The notes under the pieces: model-generated
The model's database searches: none
Told to the model about the DNA's origin: nothing
What the model saw: only the letters and a program-made list of their open reading frames with translations
Part shown: in pieces, positions 1-7,648 of the stretch
Position numbering within the stretch: the stretch's first letter is position 1
How the letters are laid out: each line of letters opens with the position of its first letter
Program-made: the position numbers and the translations under genes
Source: Paracoccus xiamenensis
Lineage (GTDB): Bacteria > Pseudomonadota > Alphaproteobacteria > Rhodobacterales > Rhodobacteraceae
DNA: 64,000 bases
Assembly (NCBI RefSeq): GCF_011308835.1
Contig: NZ_JAAOHY010000009.1
Location: 62,001-126,000 of the forward strand
Direction of reading: 5' to 3'

Positions 1-539
1 GGCTGGCCTTCGGGGCCGATCAGGTAAAGCCCGGCGATTTCAGGTTCTTCGCCGGCATCCAGCGCGAAGCCGGGGGCGCTCAGCTGGGCGCCGGGGGCCA
101 CCGCCGCATGTCCGTTGCCCTTGTAGAACCATTCCGGCTGCGCGCCGGTGCCGGTGTCGGGCTTGCCGCCTTCCAGCCCCATGCGGAACATCTTCATGCT
201 GTCGGTCAGCGTGCCCTCATCCGCCTGATGCATCGCGTCGCGGGCCGAGGCCGAACCCAGATGCGTCAGCCCGGTGCCCGTCAGGTGCAGATGGGCCGGG
301 TCTGGGTGATCCAGCGGCAGCAGCACCCGACCTTTGGTCAGGGCTGCGGCCAGATCGACCGGGGCGCCTTGGCCACGCGCGGCGATCTCATCCGCCAGCC
401 CGCGCCCGGCGGCAAGGGCCGCCAGCGCCAGCTCGCGGGTCGAGGTGGCGCCGGGCACCAGAAAGGCCGCGCCGTCTTGCCGGGCCACGACCGCGCGGCT
501 GCCATCTTCCAGCTTCAGTTGCGACAGATGGATCGGCAT
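1..539 (-). CDS. GguC / AraD1-family protein (FAH-like fold), 3' end missing
   Basis: Reading leftward from an ATG at 537-539 gives about 179 codons that run off the left edge without a stop, so the C-terminal part is missing. The protein contains the stretches HLTGTGLTHLGSA, TDSMKMFRMGLEGGKP and QPEWFYKG, which I recognise from the GguC/AraD1 branch of the fumarylacetoacetate-hydrolase superfamily. These proteins sit beside sugar ABC transporters (chvE-gguAB) or in pentonate pathways; the exact reaction is not settled. It is divergent from a GbpR-like LysR gene, the arrangement expected for a sugar-responsive locus. Family call is strong; substrate is not known. Confidence 0.8.
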   Translation of the reverse strand, partial: MPIHLSQLKLEDGSRAVVARQDGAAFLVPGATSTRELALAALAAGRGLADEIAARGQGAPVDLAAALTKGRVLLPLDHPDPAHLHLTGTGLTHLGSASARDAMHQADEGTLTDSMKMFRMGLEGGKPDTGTGAQPEWFYKGNGHAAVAPGAQLSAPGFALDAGEEPEIAGLYLIGPEGQ

Positions 540-636
540 GGGCGCTCCTGCAGTTCGGACCTTCTGAAAAAGATGTAACAGCCGGTCTGGATAATGGTAA
601 AATGCCGTTTCAGGCGATCTGCATAACGGAAATGCT
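540..636. promoter_or_regulatory. Divergent promoter region with LysR-type palindrome
   Basis: This 97-bp gap separates the divergent GguC-like and LysR genes. It holds GCAT-N7-ATGC at 621-635, a dyad of the T-N11-A type used by LysR regulators, lying directly before the LysR start at 637. GGAA at 628-631 is the only ribosome-binding signal for that start, so the dyad and the Shine-Dalgarno overlap, which suggests autorepression. The local AT richness around 590-602 fits promoter elements. The assignment is inference from position and symmetry. Confidence 0.4.
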
Positions 637-1584
637 ATGTCAAATCCTCCGGCCCGTATGGCGCTGAAACCCGCGCAGCTGCGTCTGCTGGCCGCGCTTG
701 GCGATCACGGCCAGCTGCAACTCGCGGCAGAGGCCTGCGCCATCACCCAGCCCGCCGCCTCGCGCATGCTGGCGGAAATCGAGCGTCTGCTGGGCGCGGT
801 CCTGTTTCTGCGTCAACCCAAGGGGCTGGCCCCGACCGAGGCGGGCCGCCTTGTCCTGCGCCGCAGCGCGCTGATCCTGCGCGAGATGAACCGCATGGGG
901 GCCGAGGTCGCCGCCATGCGCGAAGGCGATGCCGGGACGGTGCGGGTGGGGGCGGTCACGGGGCCGGCGGTCAGCTATCTGGTCGCGGCCATCCGCGAGG
1001 TGAAGGCGCAGGCCCCGACGGCGGATATCACTGTCGAGGTGCTGCCCTCCAGCGACCTGCTGCGCCACCTTGCGGCGAGCGAGCTGGACTTTGCCGTCGG
1101 GCGGATCCTGCCTGAATATGACGCCAATGACTTCGACATCCTGCCGATGCGCGACGAACGGGTCAGCTTTCTGGTCCGCGCCAGTCACCCGCTGGCCCAT
1201 GCGCCGCTGGTGACGCTGACCGAACTGGTCGGGGCCGAATGGATCATGCAGCAGCGCGGCGCCCCGATCCGCGAAACCACGCTTCAGGCCTTTGCCGCCA
1301 TCGGCCTGCCGGAACCGGCGAATATCGTGAACACGCCCTCGCTGCTGTTCACTATCGCCTATCTGGCGCAATCCGACGCCGTGGCGCCCATGTCCGAGGA
1401 GGTGGCCGATCTGTTGATCCACCCGCCGGTCGCGGCCGGGCTGCGGCGGCTGACGGTGCCGGGGACGGTGCTGGTCTCGCCCTATTACCTGCTCAGCCTG
1501 CGCCGGCGGCCGCTCTCGCCGCTGGCGCAGCGACTGCGCGCCGCGCTGATCGCGCATTCGGATCGGGCGGCATTGCTGGTTTAG
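637..1584 (+). CDS. LysR-family regulator, GbpR-like
   Basis: A 315-residue LysR-type transcriptional regulator. Residues about 10-70 form the winged helix-turn-helix (LKPAQLRLLAAL, then AITQPAASRMLAEIE), and the rest is a periplasmic-binding-protein-like effector domain with two lobes. The N-terminus resembles GbpR, the regulator of the galactose-binding chvE-gguABC system of Agrobacterium, and the divergent neighbour is GguC-like, which supports a sugar or sugar-acid inducer. The ATG at 637 is chosen because the HTH starts right behind it and no better start exists. Its 3' end faces the PhzF gene, with only 18 bp between the two stops. Confidence 0.85.
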   Translation: MSNPPARMALKPAQLRLLAALGDHGQLQLAAEACAITQPAASRMLAEIERLLGAVLFLRQPKGLAPTEAGRLVLRRSALILREMNRMGAEVAAMREGDAGTVRVGAVTGPAVSYLVAAIREVKAQAPTADITVEVLPSSDLLRHLAASELDFAVGRILPEYDANDFDILPMRDERVSFLVRASHPLAHAPLVTLTELVGAEWIMQQRGAPIRETTLQAFAAIGLPEPANIVNTPSLLFTIAYLAQSDAVAPMSEEVADLLIHPPVAAGLRRLTVPGTVLVSPYYLLSLRRRPLSPLAQRLRAALIAHSDRAALLV

Positions 1585-1602
1585 GGCGGCGGGCGCGCAA
1601 CG

Positions 1603-2388
1603 CTAGGGCAGGAAGATCCGGCCTTCCATGAACGTCACGGCTTGCCCGGTCAGGATCACCCGGTCGCCGGCCAGTTCGCAGCCCAGCCAGCCGCCGCGGG
1701 CCGAGGCCTGAAAGGCGGTCAGCCGGTCGCGTCCCAGCCGCTCGGCCCAATACGGCACCAGCGTCGAATGGATCGAGCCGGTAACCGGGTCTTCGGGGAT
1801 ACCGGCGCCGGGGACGAAATAGCGTGATATGAAATCGGCGCGATCCTCGCCCCGCGCGGTGATGACCAGCCCCTCACGGCCCAGCCCGGACAGCGCCGCC
1901 AAATCGGGCTGGAAGCTGCGGATGGCATCGGCGCTGTCCAGCTCGGCAAACAGGTTCTCGAAATTGCGAAAGATCCGGCGCGGCGGGGTGGCAAAGCTGC
2001 TGGCGGCCTCGGGGGGCAGGGCGTCCAGCGGCTCGGGCGGCAGGCTGGGCAGATCCAGTTGATAGCCGGCCTCTGCGCGGCTGACCTGAAGGGTGCCGAT
2101 GCGGGTGTGAAAGACCAGCGGGCCGGGGGCATCGTGTTCGGTAAACAGGATATGGGCGGTGGCCAGCGTGGCATGGCCGCAAAAATCGACCTCCATCGCC
2201 GGGGTGCACCAGCGCAGATCCCAGCCGCCATCTGGGCGCGGCCGGGTGAAGGCGGTCTCGGCCAGGTTGTTTTCCTGCGCGATGCTCAGCATCAGATCGT
2301 CGCTCAGCCAGTCATCCAGCACCAGCACCGCGGCGGGATTGCCGGCGAAGGGGCGGTCTGTGAAAGCGTCGACCTGAAACATGCGCAT
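1603..2388 (-). CDS. PhzF-family isomerase/epimerase
   Basis: A 261-residue protein of the PhzF phenazine-biosynthesis-like family, diaminopimelate-epimerase fold. Diagnostic parts are QVDAFTDRPFAGNPAAV at the N-terminus, NLAETAF with the conserved Glu near residue 43, and VDFCGHATLA near residue 70. In the C-terminal half PEDPVTGSIHS is the second substrate-binding loop. Family members catalyse isomerisations; most, like this one, stand outside phenazine operons and have unknown substrates, so no phenazine pathway is implied. The start at 2388 has AGGACA upstream; an in-frame ATG at 2382 is a weaker alternative. It is transcribed alone, convergent with the LysR gene. Confidence 0.85.
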   Translation of the reverse strand: MRMFQVDAFTDRPFAGNPAAVLVLDDWLSDDLMLSIAQENNLAETAFTRPRPDGGWDLRWCTPAMEVDFCGHATLATAHILFTEHDAPGPLVFHTRIGTLQVSRAEAGYQLDLPSLPPEPLDALPPEAASSFATPPRRIFRNFENLFAELDSADAIRSFQPDLAALSGLGREGLVITARGEDRADFISRYFVPGAGIPEDPVTGSIHSTLVPYWAERLGRDRLTAFQASARGGWLGCELAGDRVILTGQAVTFMEGRIFLP

Positions 2389-2425
2389 AAGATTGTCCTG
2401 CCCGCAGATTGTGTTCGCAATTGCA

Positions 2426-2452
2426 AAACGGCCCCGCGATGCGGGGCCGTTT
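2426..2452 (-). terminator. Rho-independent-type terminator after the RND operon
   Basis: A perfect 12-bp stem (AAACGGCCCCGC with GCGGGGCCGTTT, loop GAT) lies 6 bp beyond the stop of the RND transporter gene and ends in T-rich sequence on the minus strand. It separates the pump operon from the PhzF gene. Confidence 0.75.
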
Positions 2453-2457
2453 CCGGA

Positions 2458-5400
2458 TCAGTGGGTGGTCGCCGGTGTCGGCTCGTCGATCTGGTCGCCG
2501 CGCTGCAAAAGACGGCGCAGCAGCACATAGAACAGCGGCGCGAAGATGATCGCCAGCACCGTCGCCATCAGCGTGCCCCCCAGCACCGTCGCGCCGATGG
2601 CGTTACGGCCGTTGGCGCCCGCGCCGGTCGACAGCACCAGCGGCGTCACCCCCAGCGAGAAGGCGATCGAGGTCATGATGATCGGGCGGAAACGCTGACG
2701 CGCGGCCTCGACCACGGCCTTGTACAGCGGCACCCCGGCCTCGGACTGTTCCTTGGCGAATTCGACGATCAGGATGGCGTTCTTCCCGGTCAGGCCGATC
2801 ACCGTCAGCAGGCCGACCTGGAAGAAGACGCCGTTGTCGAACTTGCCCAGCCAGGCCCCGATCAGCGCGCCCAGCACCCCGATGGGCATCACCAGGATGA
2901 CCGCGAAGGGGATCGACCAGCTTTCATACAGCGCCGCGAGGCACAGGAACACCGCCGCCAGCGACAGCGCGTAAAGCATGGTCGTCTGGTCGCCCGATTC
3001 TCGTTCCTCCAGCGACAGGCCGGTCCAGGCGACCGCAAAGCCGGGCGGCAGCTGGCTGGCCAGATTCTCGATCTCCAGCATCGCATCGCCCGAACTGACG
3101 CCGGGAACCGGCATCCCCTGGATCTGCATGGCCGGCACGCCGTTATAGCGGTTCAGACCCTGCGGCCCGAAGGTCCAGTTCCCTTCCGTGAAGTTCGAGA
3201 AGGGGACCAGCCCGCCGGTCGCATTGCGCACCCGCCACTTGTCCAGATCGGTCGGGGCCGAACGGCTGTTCGCCTCGCCCTGAACATAGACCTTCTTGAT
3301 GCGGCCGCGATCGATGAAGTCGTTCACGTAAGCACCGGTCCAGGCCACCTGCAACAGGTTGGCCACGTCGGTCGCGGTGACACCCATCGCCCCGGCCTCG
3401 CGCCAGTCGATATCCAGCCGGTATTGCGCGGCATCTTCCAGCCCCGAGGGGCGAACCTGTGTCAGCAGCGGGCTTTGTGCCGCCATGCCAAGCATCTGGT
3501 TGCGGGCTTCCAGCAGCTGTTCATGGTTCTGACCGCCACGCGCCTGCAGGTAGAAGTCAAAGCCCGAGGCGTTGCCCAGTTCGATCACCGAAGGCGGCAC
3601 CACCGGGAAGACAAGGGCATCGCGGATCTGCGACAACGCCCCGTAGGACCGGCCGGCAAGCGCCTGCACGTTCAGGGCCGGATCCTCGCGTTCGGCCCAG
3701 TCCTTCAGGCGGACAAAGGCCATGCCGACGTTCTGACCCTGACCGGCAAAGCTGAAACCGCTGACCGCAAAGACAGATTCGACCGCTTCCGATTCCTGGG
3801 TCAGGTAATAATCCTCGATGGTGTCGATGACGGCGGCAGTGCGTTCGGTGGTGGCACCTGTCGGCCCCTGAACCAGCACGAACATGATCCCCTGATCCTC
3901 GTCGGGCAGAAAGCCGCTGGGCGTGCGGACAAACAGCAACGCCATGACCGCGACCAGCCCGGCATAGATCAGCAGCATCCGCAGCGGGCGGCGCACCGCC
4001 CAGTTGACAGTGCCGGTATAGCCGTTCGTGGTCTTGTCAAAGCCGCGGTTGAACAGACCGAAGAAGCCTTTCTTCGGCCCATGCGACTGCTTCAGCATCG
4101 AAGCGCAAAGCGCTGGCGTCAGCGTCAGCGCCACGACCACCGACAGACCCATGGCCGAGACGATGGTGATGGCGAATTGCTGATAGATGACGCCCGTGGC
4201 CCCGCCAAAGAAGGCCATCGGCACGAACACCGCCGACAGCACCAGCGCGATGCCGATCAGGGCGCCGGTGATCTGGCCCATGGATTTGCGCGTGGCCTCG
4301 CGCGGGGACAGCCCCTCATCCTCCATGATGCGTTCGACGTTTTCGACCACGACGATGGCGTCATCGACCAGCAGGCCGATGGCCAGCACCATGGCCAGCA
4401 TGGTCAGCGTGTTGATGGTAAAGCCCAGCAGCGCCATGATCCCGAAGGTGCCCAGCAGAACGATTGGCACGGCCAGCGTGGGGATCAGCGTTGCGCGCCA
4501 GTTCTGCAGGAACAGATACATCACGACAAAGACCAGCACGATGGCTTCGATCAGCGTCTTGACCACTTCCTCGATAGAGATCTCGACGAAGGGGGTGGTG
4601 TCGTAGGGAATGACGTAATCAATGCCTTCGGGGAAGAACTCGGCGAATTCCTCCATCCGTTCCTTCACCAGCTCGGCCGTATCCAGCGCGTTCGCGCCGG
4701 GCGCCAGGCTGATCGCCATCCCCGAGGCCGGGCGGCCGTTATAGGTCGCATCGGCGCTATAGCTTTCGGCGCCGATTTCGACCCGTGCAACGTCTTGCAG
4801 CAGCACCAGCCCGCCGTCTTCTTCGGCGCGCAGGACGATCTGGCGGAACTCTGCCGGGGTGGACAGCAGCGATTGCGCCGTCACGGTGGCGTTCAGCTGC
4901 TGGCCTTCCATCGTCGGGCGGTCCCCGAAGGCCCCGGCCGAGATCTGGGTGTTCTGCGCCGATACAGCCGCCACCACGTCCGAGGGTGCCAGTTCGTAAG
5001 CCGCCAGCTTGTCGGGATCCAGCCAGATGCGCATGGCATATTGCGCCCCGAAAACCTGCACCGAACCGATGCCCTCGATCCGGCTGAGGTCGTCGACCAT
5101 GTTCGAAACCATATAGTCCGACAGGTCGTCCTGATTATAATTGTCGTCGCCGATCAGGCCGATCACCATCAGAAAGCCCGATGCGGCCTTCTCGACGGTG
5201 ACGCCCTGACGCTGCACCGCTTCGGGCAGCAGTGGCGTCGCCTGTGACAGCTTGTTCTGGACCTGAACCTGGGCGATGTCTTCGTCGGTGCCGGTCTCGA
5301 AGGTCAGCGTCGTGGTCGCCGTCCCCGCCGAGGTCGAGCTGGAGGACATATAGCGCATGCCGTCCAGACCCGTCATCTGCTGTTCGATGACCTGCGTAAC

Positions 5401-5580
5401 CGTGTTGGCCACGGTTTCCGCCGAGGCCCCCGGATAAATCGCGTTGACGGTGACCGAAGGCGGCGCGATCTGCGGATACTGCGCCACCGGCAGCGTCATG
5501 ATCGACAGGATGCCGATCCCCATGATGATGATAGAGATGACCCAGGCAAAGACGGGCCGGTCGATAAAGAAGCGTGACAT
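2458..5580 (-). CDS. RND multidrug efflux transporter, HAE1 (AcrB/MexB) type
   Basis: A 1040-residue inner-membrane proton antiporter of the RND superfamily, full length for AcrB/MexB relatives. It begins MSRFFIDRPVFAWVIS, the usual first transmembrane helix, followed by a large periplasmic loop, six membrane helices (about 340-540) and a repeat of this layout in the second half. VGLLVDDAIVVVEN-like sequence (AIGLLVDDAIVVVENV) near residue 400 carries the paired Asp residues of the proton relay. GAGGGA precedes the ATG. The adaptor gene lies 29 bp upstream in the same operon. No outer-membrane factor gene is present, so a TolC-like partner must be encoded elsewhere. Substrates cannot be read from the sequence. 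Confidence 0.93.
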   Translation of the reverse strand: MSRFFIDRPVFAWVISIIIMGIGILSIMTLPVAQYPQIAPPSVTVNAIYPGASAETVANTVTQVIEQQMTGLDGMRYMSSSSTSAGTATTTLTFETGTDEDIAQVQVQNKLSQATPLLPEAVQRQGVTVEKAASGFLMVIGLIGDDNYNQDDLSDYMVSNMVDDLSRIEGIGSVQVFGAQYAMRIWLDPDKLAAYELAPSDVVAAVSAQNTQISAGAFGDRPTMEGQQLNATVTAQSLLSTPAEFRQIVLRAEEDGGLVLLQDVARVEIGAESYSADATYNGRPASGMAISLAPGANALDTAELVKERMEEFAEFFPEGIDYVIPYDTTPFVEISIEEVVKTLIEAIVLVFVVMYLFLQNWRATLIPTLAVPIVLLGTFGIMALLGFTINTLTMLAMVLAIGLLVDDAIVVVENVERIMEDEGLSPREATRKSMGQITGALIGIALVLSAVFVPMAFFGGATGVIYQQFAITIVSAMGLSVVVALTLTPALCASMLKQSHGPKKGFFGLFNRGFDKTTNGYTGTVNWAVRRPLRMLLIYAGLVAVMALLFVRTPSGFLPDEDQGIMFVLVQGPTGATTERTAAVIDTIEDYYLTQESEAVESVFAVSGFSFAGQGQNVGMAFVRLKDWAEREDPALNVQALAGRSYGALSQIRDALVFPVVPPSVIELGNASGFDFYLQARGGQNHEQLLEARNQMLGMAAQSPLLTQVRPSGLEDAAQYRLDIDWREAGAMGVTATDVANLLQVAWTGAYVNDFIDRGRIKKVYVQGEANSRSAPTDLDKWRVRNATGGLVPFSNFTEGNWTFGPQGLNRYNGVPAMQIQGMPVPGVSSGDAMLEIENLASQLPPGFAVAWTGLSLEERESGDQTTMLYALSLAAVFLCLAALYESWSIPFAVILVMPIGVLGALIGAWLGKFDNGVFFQVGLLTVIGLTGKNAILIVEFAKEQSEAGVPLYKAVVEAARQRFRPIIMTSIAFSLGVTPLVLSTGAGANGRNAIGATVLGGTLMATVLAIIFAPLFYVLLRRLLQRGDQIDEPTPATTH

Positions 5581-5609
5581 GGATGTCCCTCGCTGATCCG
5601 GGCCGGGGC

Positions 5610-6920
5610 TTAGTTGCCGGCGCCTGCCTGTTCCGTCTCTGCCGTGGCCGGGGCGTCAGCCTCGGTTTCTGCGGCTTCGGTGCCTTCCGCTGGGGCTGCG
5701 CCTTCCGCTGGGGCTGCGCCTTCTGCCGGGGCTGCGCCTTCTGCCGGGGCTGCGCCTTCAGCGCCTGCGGCCGGGGCTTCTGCGGCTTCGGCGGGGGCTT
5801 CCTCGGGCGTGACGGTGGCGCCGGCTGCAACCTTCTGCAGGCCCTCGACAATGACGCGGTCGCCGGGCTCCAGCCCCGCGCGGATCACCCAGGAATTGCC
5901 GTGATCCTGCACGACATCCAGCGCGCGCTCCTCGACCACGTTCTGATCGTTGACCACCAGCGCAATCGGCCGGCCACGGCGGTCGCGCGTGACCGACTGC
6001 TGCGGGGCCAGAACGGCATCCTTCATCTCCGCCTGCGGGATGATCGCCAGCGCGTACATGCCCGGCAGCAGCAATTCGTCGGGATTGTCAAAGGACATGC
6101 GCAGCGTCACCACGCCGGTGGTTTCGTTCACATGCGGCTCGGCGGCCGTCAACGAACCTGTGTGGTCGTACAGCGTGCCATCAGCCAGCCGCAGCGTCAC
6201 CGTGCTGTCTGCATCCTCGGGCAATTGGTCCTTGGCGCCCTGACGTTGCCAGCGCACGATATCGGCGGCCGATTGGGTCACGTCGACATGGACCGGGTCG
6301 ATGGTGCGGATCACCGCCAGCGGTGTCGCCTGACCCGCCGTCACCAGCGAACCCTGCGTCGTCTGCGCAAGGCCGATCACCCCGTCCAGCGGCGCGGTGA
6401 TGGTGGTGCGGTCAAGGTCGATATTGGCGGCCTGAAGCTGTGCCTCGGCGGCCTTGACGGCGGCATCCGCGGCATCCCGAGCGGCCACGGCGGTTTCCAG
6501 CGTCTGCACGCTGGCCACGCGGCGGTCGCGCAGTTCGGCCACGCGATCGGCTTCGCTGACGGCCTGCGCGGCCTGCGCCCGGGCTTGCAGAAGCGAGGCC
6601 TCTGCCTGCGCGACCGCAGCCTCATAGCTGCGCGGGTCGATCCGATACAGCGGGTCGCCTTCTTGCACGAGGCTGCCTTCTTCGAACAGGCGCTCCATGA
6701 TGATGCCGTTGACCTGCGGGCGCAGCTCTGCCTCGGCCGAGGCGACGACCCGGCCCGGCAGCGTCGCGGTCAGGGTAATATCCTCGCCCTTCAGCGTGAC
6801 GACGGTGACCGCCGGCGGCGGCGGGGCTTCCCCACCCTGTTCCTGAGCAAAAGCGGCCATGCCGCCCAGCAGGGTGACGCCGATCGCGCTAACGCGCATT
6901 ACAGTTTGAATTGGTTTCAT
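5610..6920 (-). CDS. RND efflux periplasmic adaptor subunit (MFP)
   Basis: A 436-residue membrane-fusion protein linking the RND pump to an outer-membrane channel. A signal peptide with the Ala-Phe-Ala cleavage zone spans residues 1-26. The barrel-sandwich/lipoyl half-motifs are around PQVNGIIMERLFEEGSLV and TTITAPLDGVIG, with a coiled-coil hairpin rich in Ala and Gln between them. The open frame extends further upstream to 7163, but the start at 6920 is chosen because it places the signal peptide at the N-terminus. The C-terminal 70 residues are a low-complexity Ala/Pro/Glu tail with repeated AAPAEG. It is the first gene of the two-gene pump operon. Confidence 0.92.
   Translation of the reverse strand: MKPIQTVMRVSAIGVTLLGGMAAFAQEQGGEAPPPPAVTVVTLKGEDITLTATLPGRVVASAEAELRPQVNGIIMERLFEEGSLVQEGDPLYRIDPRSYEAAVAQAEASLLQARAQAAQAVSEADRVAELRDRRVASVQTLETAVAARDAADAAVKAAEAQLQAANIDLDRTTITAPLDGVIGLAQTTQGSLVTAGQATPLAVIRTIDPVHVDVTQSAADIVRWQRQGAKDQLPEDADSTVTLRLADGTLYDHTGSLTAAEPHVNETTGVVTLRMSFDNPDELLLPGMYALAIIPQAEMKDAVLAPQQSVTRDRRGRPIALVVNDQNVVEERALDVVQDHGNSWVIRAGLEPGDRVIVEGLQKVAAGATVTPEEAPAEAAEAPAAGAEGAAPAEGAAPAEGAAPAEGAAPAEGTEAAETEADAPATAETEQAGAGN
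5683..5754. repeat. Four tandem 18-bp repeats inside the adaptor gene
   Basis: Four copies of an 18-bp unit (two CCTTCCGCTGGGGCTGCG, then two CCTTCTGCCGGGGCTGCG) lie head to tail. They encode the repeated AAPAEG hexapeptide in the tail of the RND adaptor. The unit is a multiple of three, so copy-number change would alter length without breaking the frame. Confidence 0.9.
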
Positions 6921-7074
6921 TTCTGGCAACCGTTCCGAGAAGTGTGATTTCCGGATTCGCACCGCACGGCACAGCTGCAAGGCGCGACACATGGCCAGAC
7001 ATGTAAGGCATAAGATCGGCTGCTGCAATCGCAGCCGGTCCAGACAGCCAAGCGACGTCGCGGCGCAAGTCGGA

Positions 7075-7539
7075 TCAGATTTCAGTCCAGCTTTGCTCGA
7101 CAACAGCCTCCATCGCGACGTAACTGGTGGTCGCGGTGACATGGGGCAGGGCGGAAATATCATCCGCCATGATCTGCCGAAAATGCGTCATATCGCGCGA
7201 ACGCACCTTCAGCAGATAATCGAAACCGCCGGCGATCAGGTAACATTCCTCGACCTCGGAAATCGCGCGGACGGCATCGTTGAACTGCTCCAGCGCGCGC
7301 TGGCGGGTGTCGGACAGACGCACCTCGATATAGGTCACATGGGTCAGCCCAAGGCGCAGCGGCGACAGGATGGCGCGATAGCCGGTAATCAGGCCCATCT
7401 CCTCCAACTGCTTGATGCGCTGGGTGACGGGGGTTTTCGACAGCCCGACCTTGCGGGCCAGTTCGCTGATGGGGATGCGGGCATTGGCGACCAGCTCCGC
7501 GAGGATTCTGCGGTTGGTCTGGTCCAGTTCTGGGGTCAT
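7075..7539 (-). CDS. putR: Lrp/AsnC-family activator of proline utilisation (PutR-like)
   Basis: A 154-residue Lrp/AsnC regulator. Residues about 4-60 form the helix-turn-helix (ELDQTNRRILAEL, then ISELARKVGLSKTPVTQRI) and residues 68-150 the ligand-binding RAM domain. It is divergent from putA across 109 bp. In Rhodobacter capsulatus and Agrobacterium the gene in this position, PutR, is an Lrp-type activator that switches on putA in response to proline; the same role is inferred here from the arrangement. Upstream on the other side is the RND operon, also read leftward, with 154 bp between. Confidence 0.9.
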   Translation of the reverse strand: MTPELDQTNRRILAELVANARIPISELARKVGLSKTPVTQRIKQLEEMGLITGYRAILSPLRLGLTHVTYIEVRLSDTRQRALEQFNDAVRAISEVEECYLIAGGFDYLLKVRSRDMTHFRQIMADDISALPHVTATTSYVAMEAVVEQSWTEI

Positions 7540-7582
7540 CGCCTGAATATGCCCTTGAAATAAGTCGATAAGTCTTCATTTC

Positions 7583-7611
7583 GCGCCAAGATTGGGCGCA
7601 TCGGCTATAAT
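7583..7611 (+). promoter_or_regulatory. putA promoter: dyad and TATAAT -10 box
   Basis: A perfect TATAAT lies at 7606-7611, 37 bp before the putA ATG. No good -35 box sits at the correct distance, which is typical of activator-dependent promoters. Just upstream, GCGCC-N7-GGCGC at 7583-7599 is an interrupted dyad in the position where an Lrp-type activator would bind. The binding role is inference. Confidence 0.5.
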
Positions 7612-7648
7612 GTATCAGATATGAGGCATTCACAACACGGAGAATCCC

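Noticed and set aside
1603-2388. Phenazine biosynthesis
   Set aside because: Only a PhzF-family gene is present; no other phz gene is nearby and most PhzF homologues are unrelated to phenazines.
2059-5247. A very long open frame on the plus strand opposite the RND transporter
   Set aside because: It is antisense to a clear full-length RND gene, is rich in His, Arg, Gln and Asp as expected from the complementary frame of a high-GC gene, and shows no known domain.
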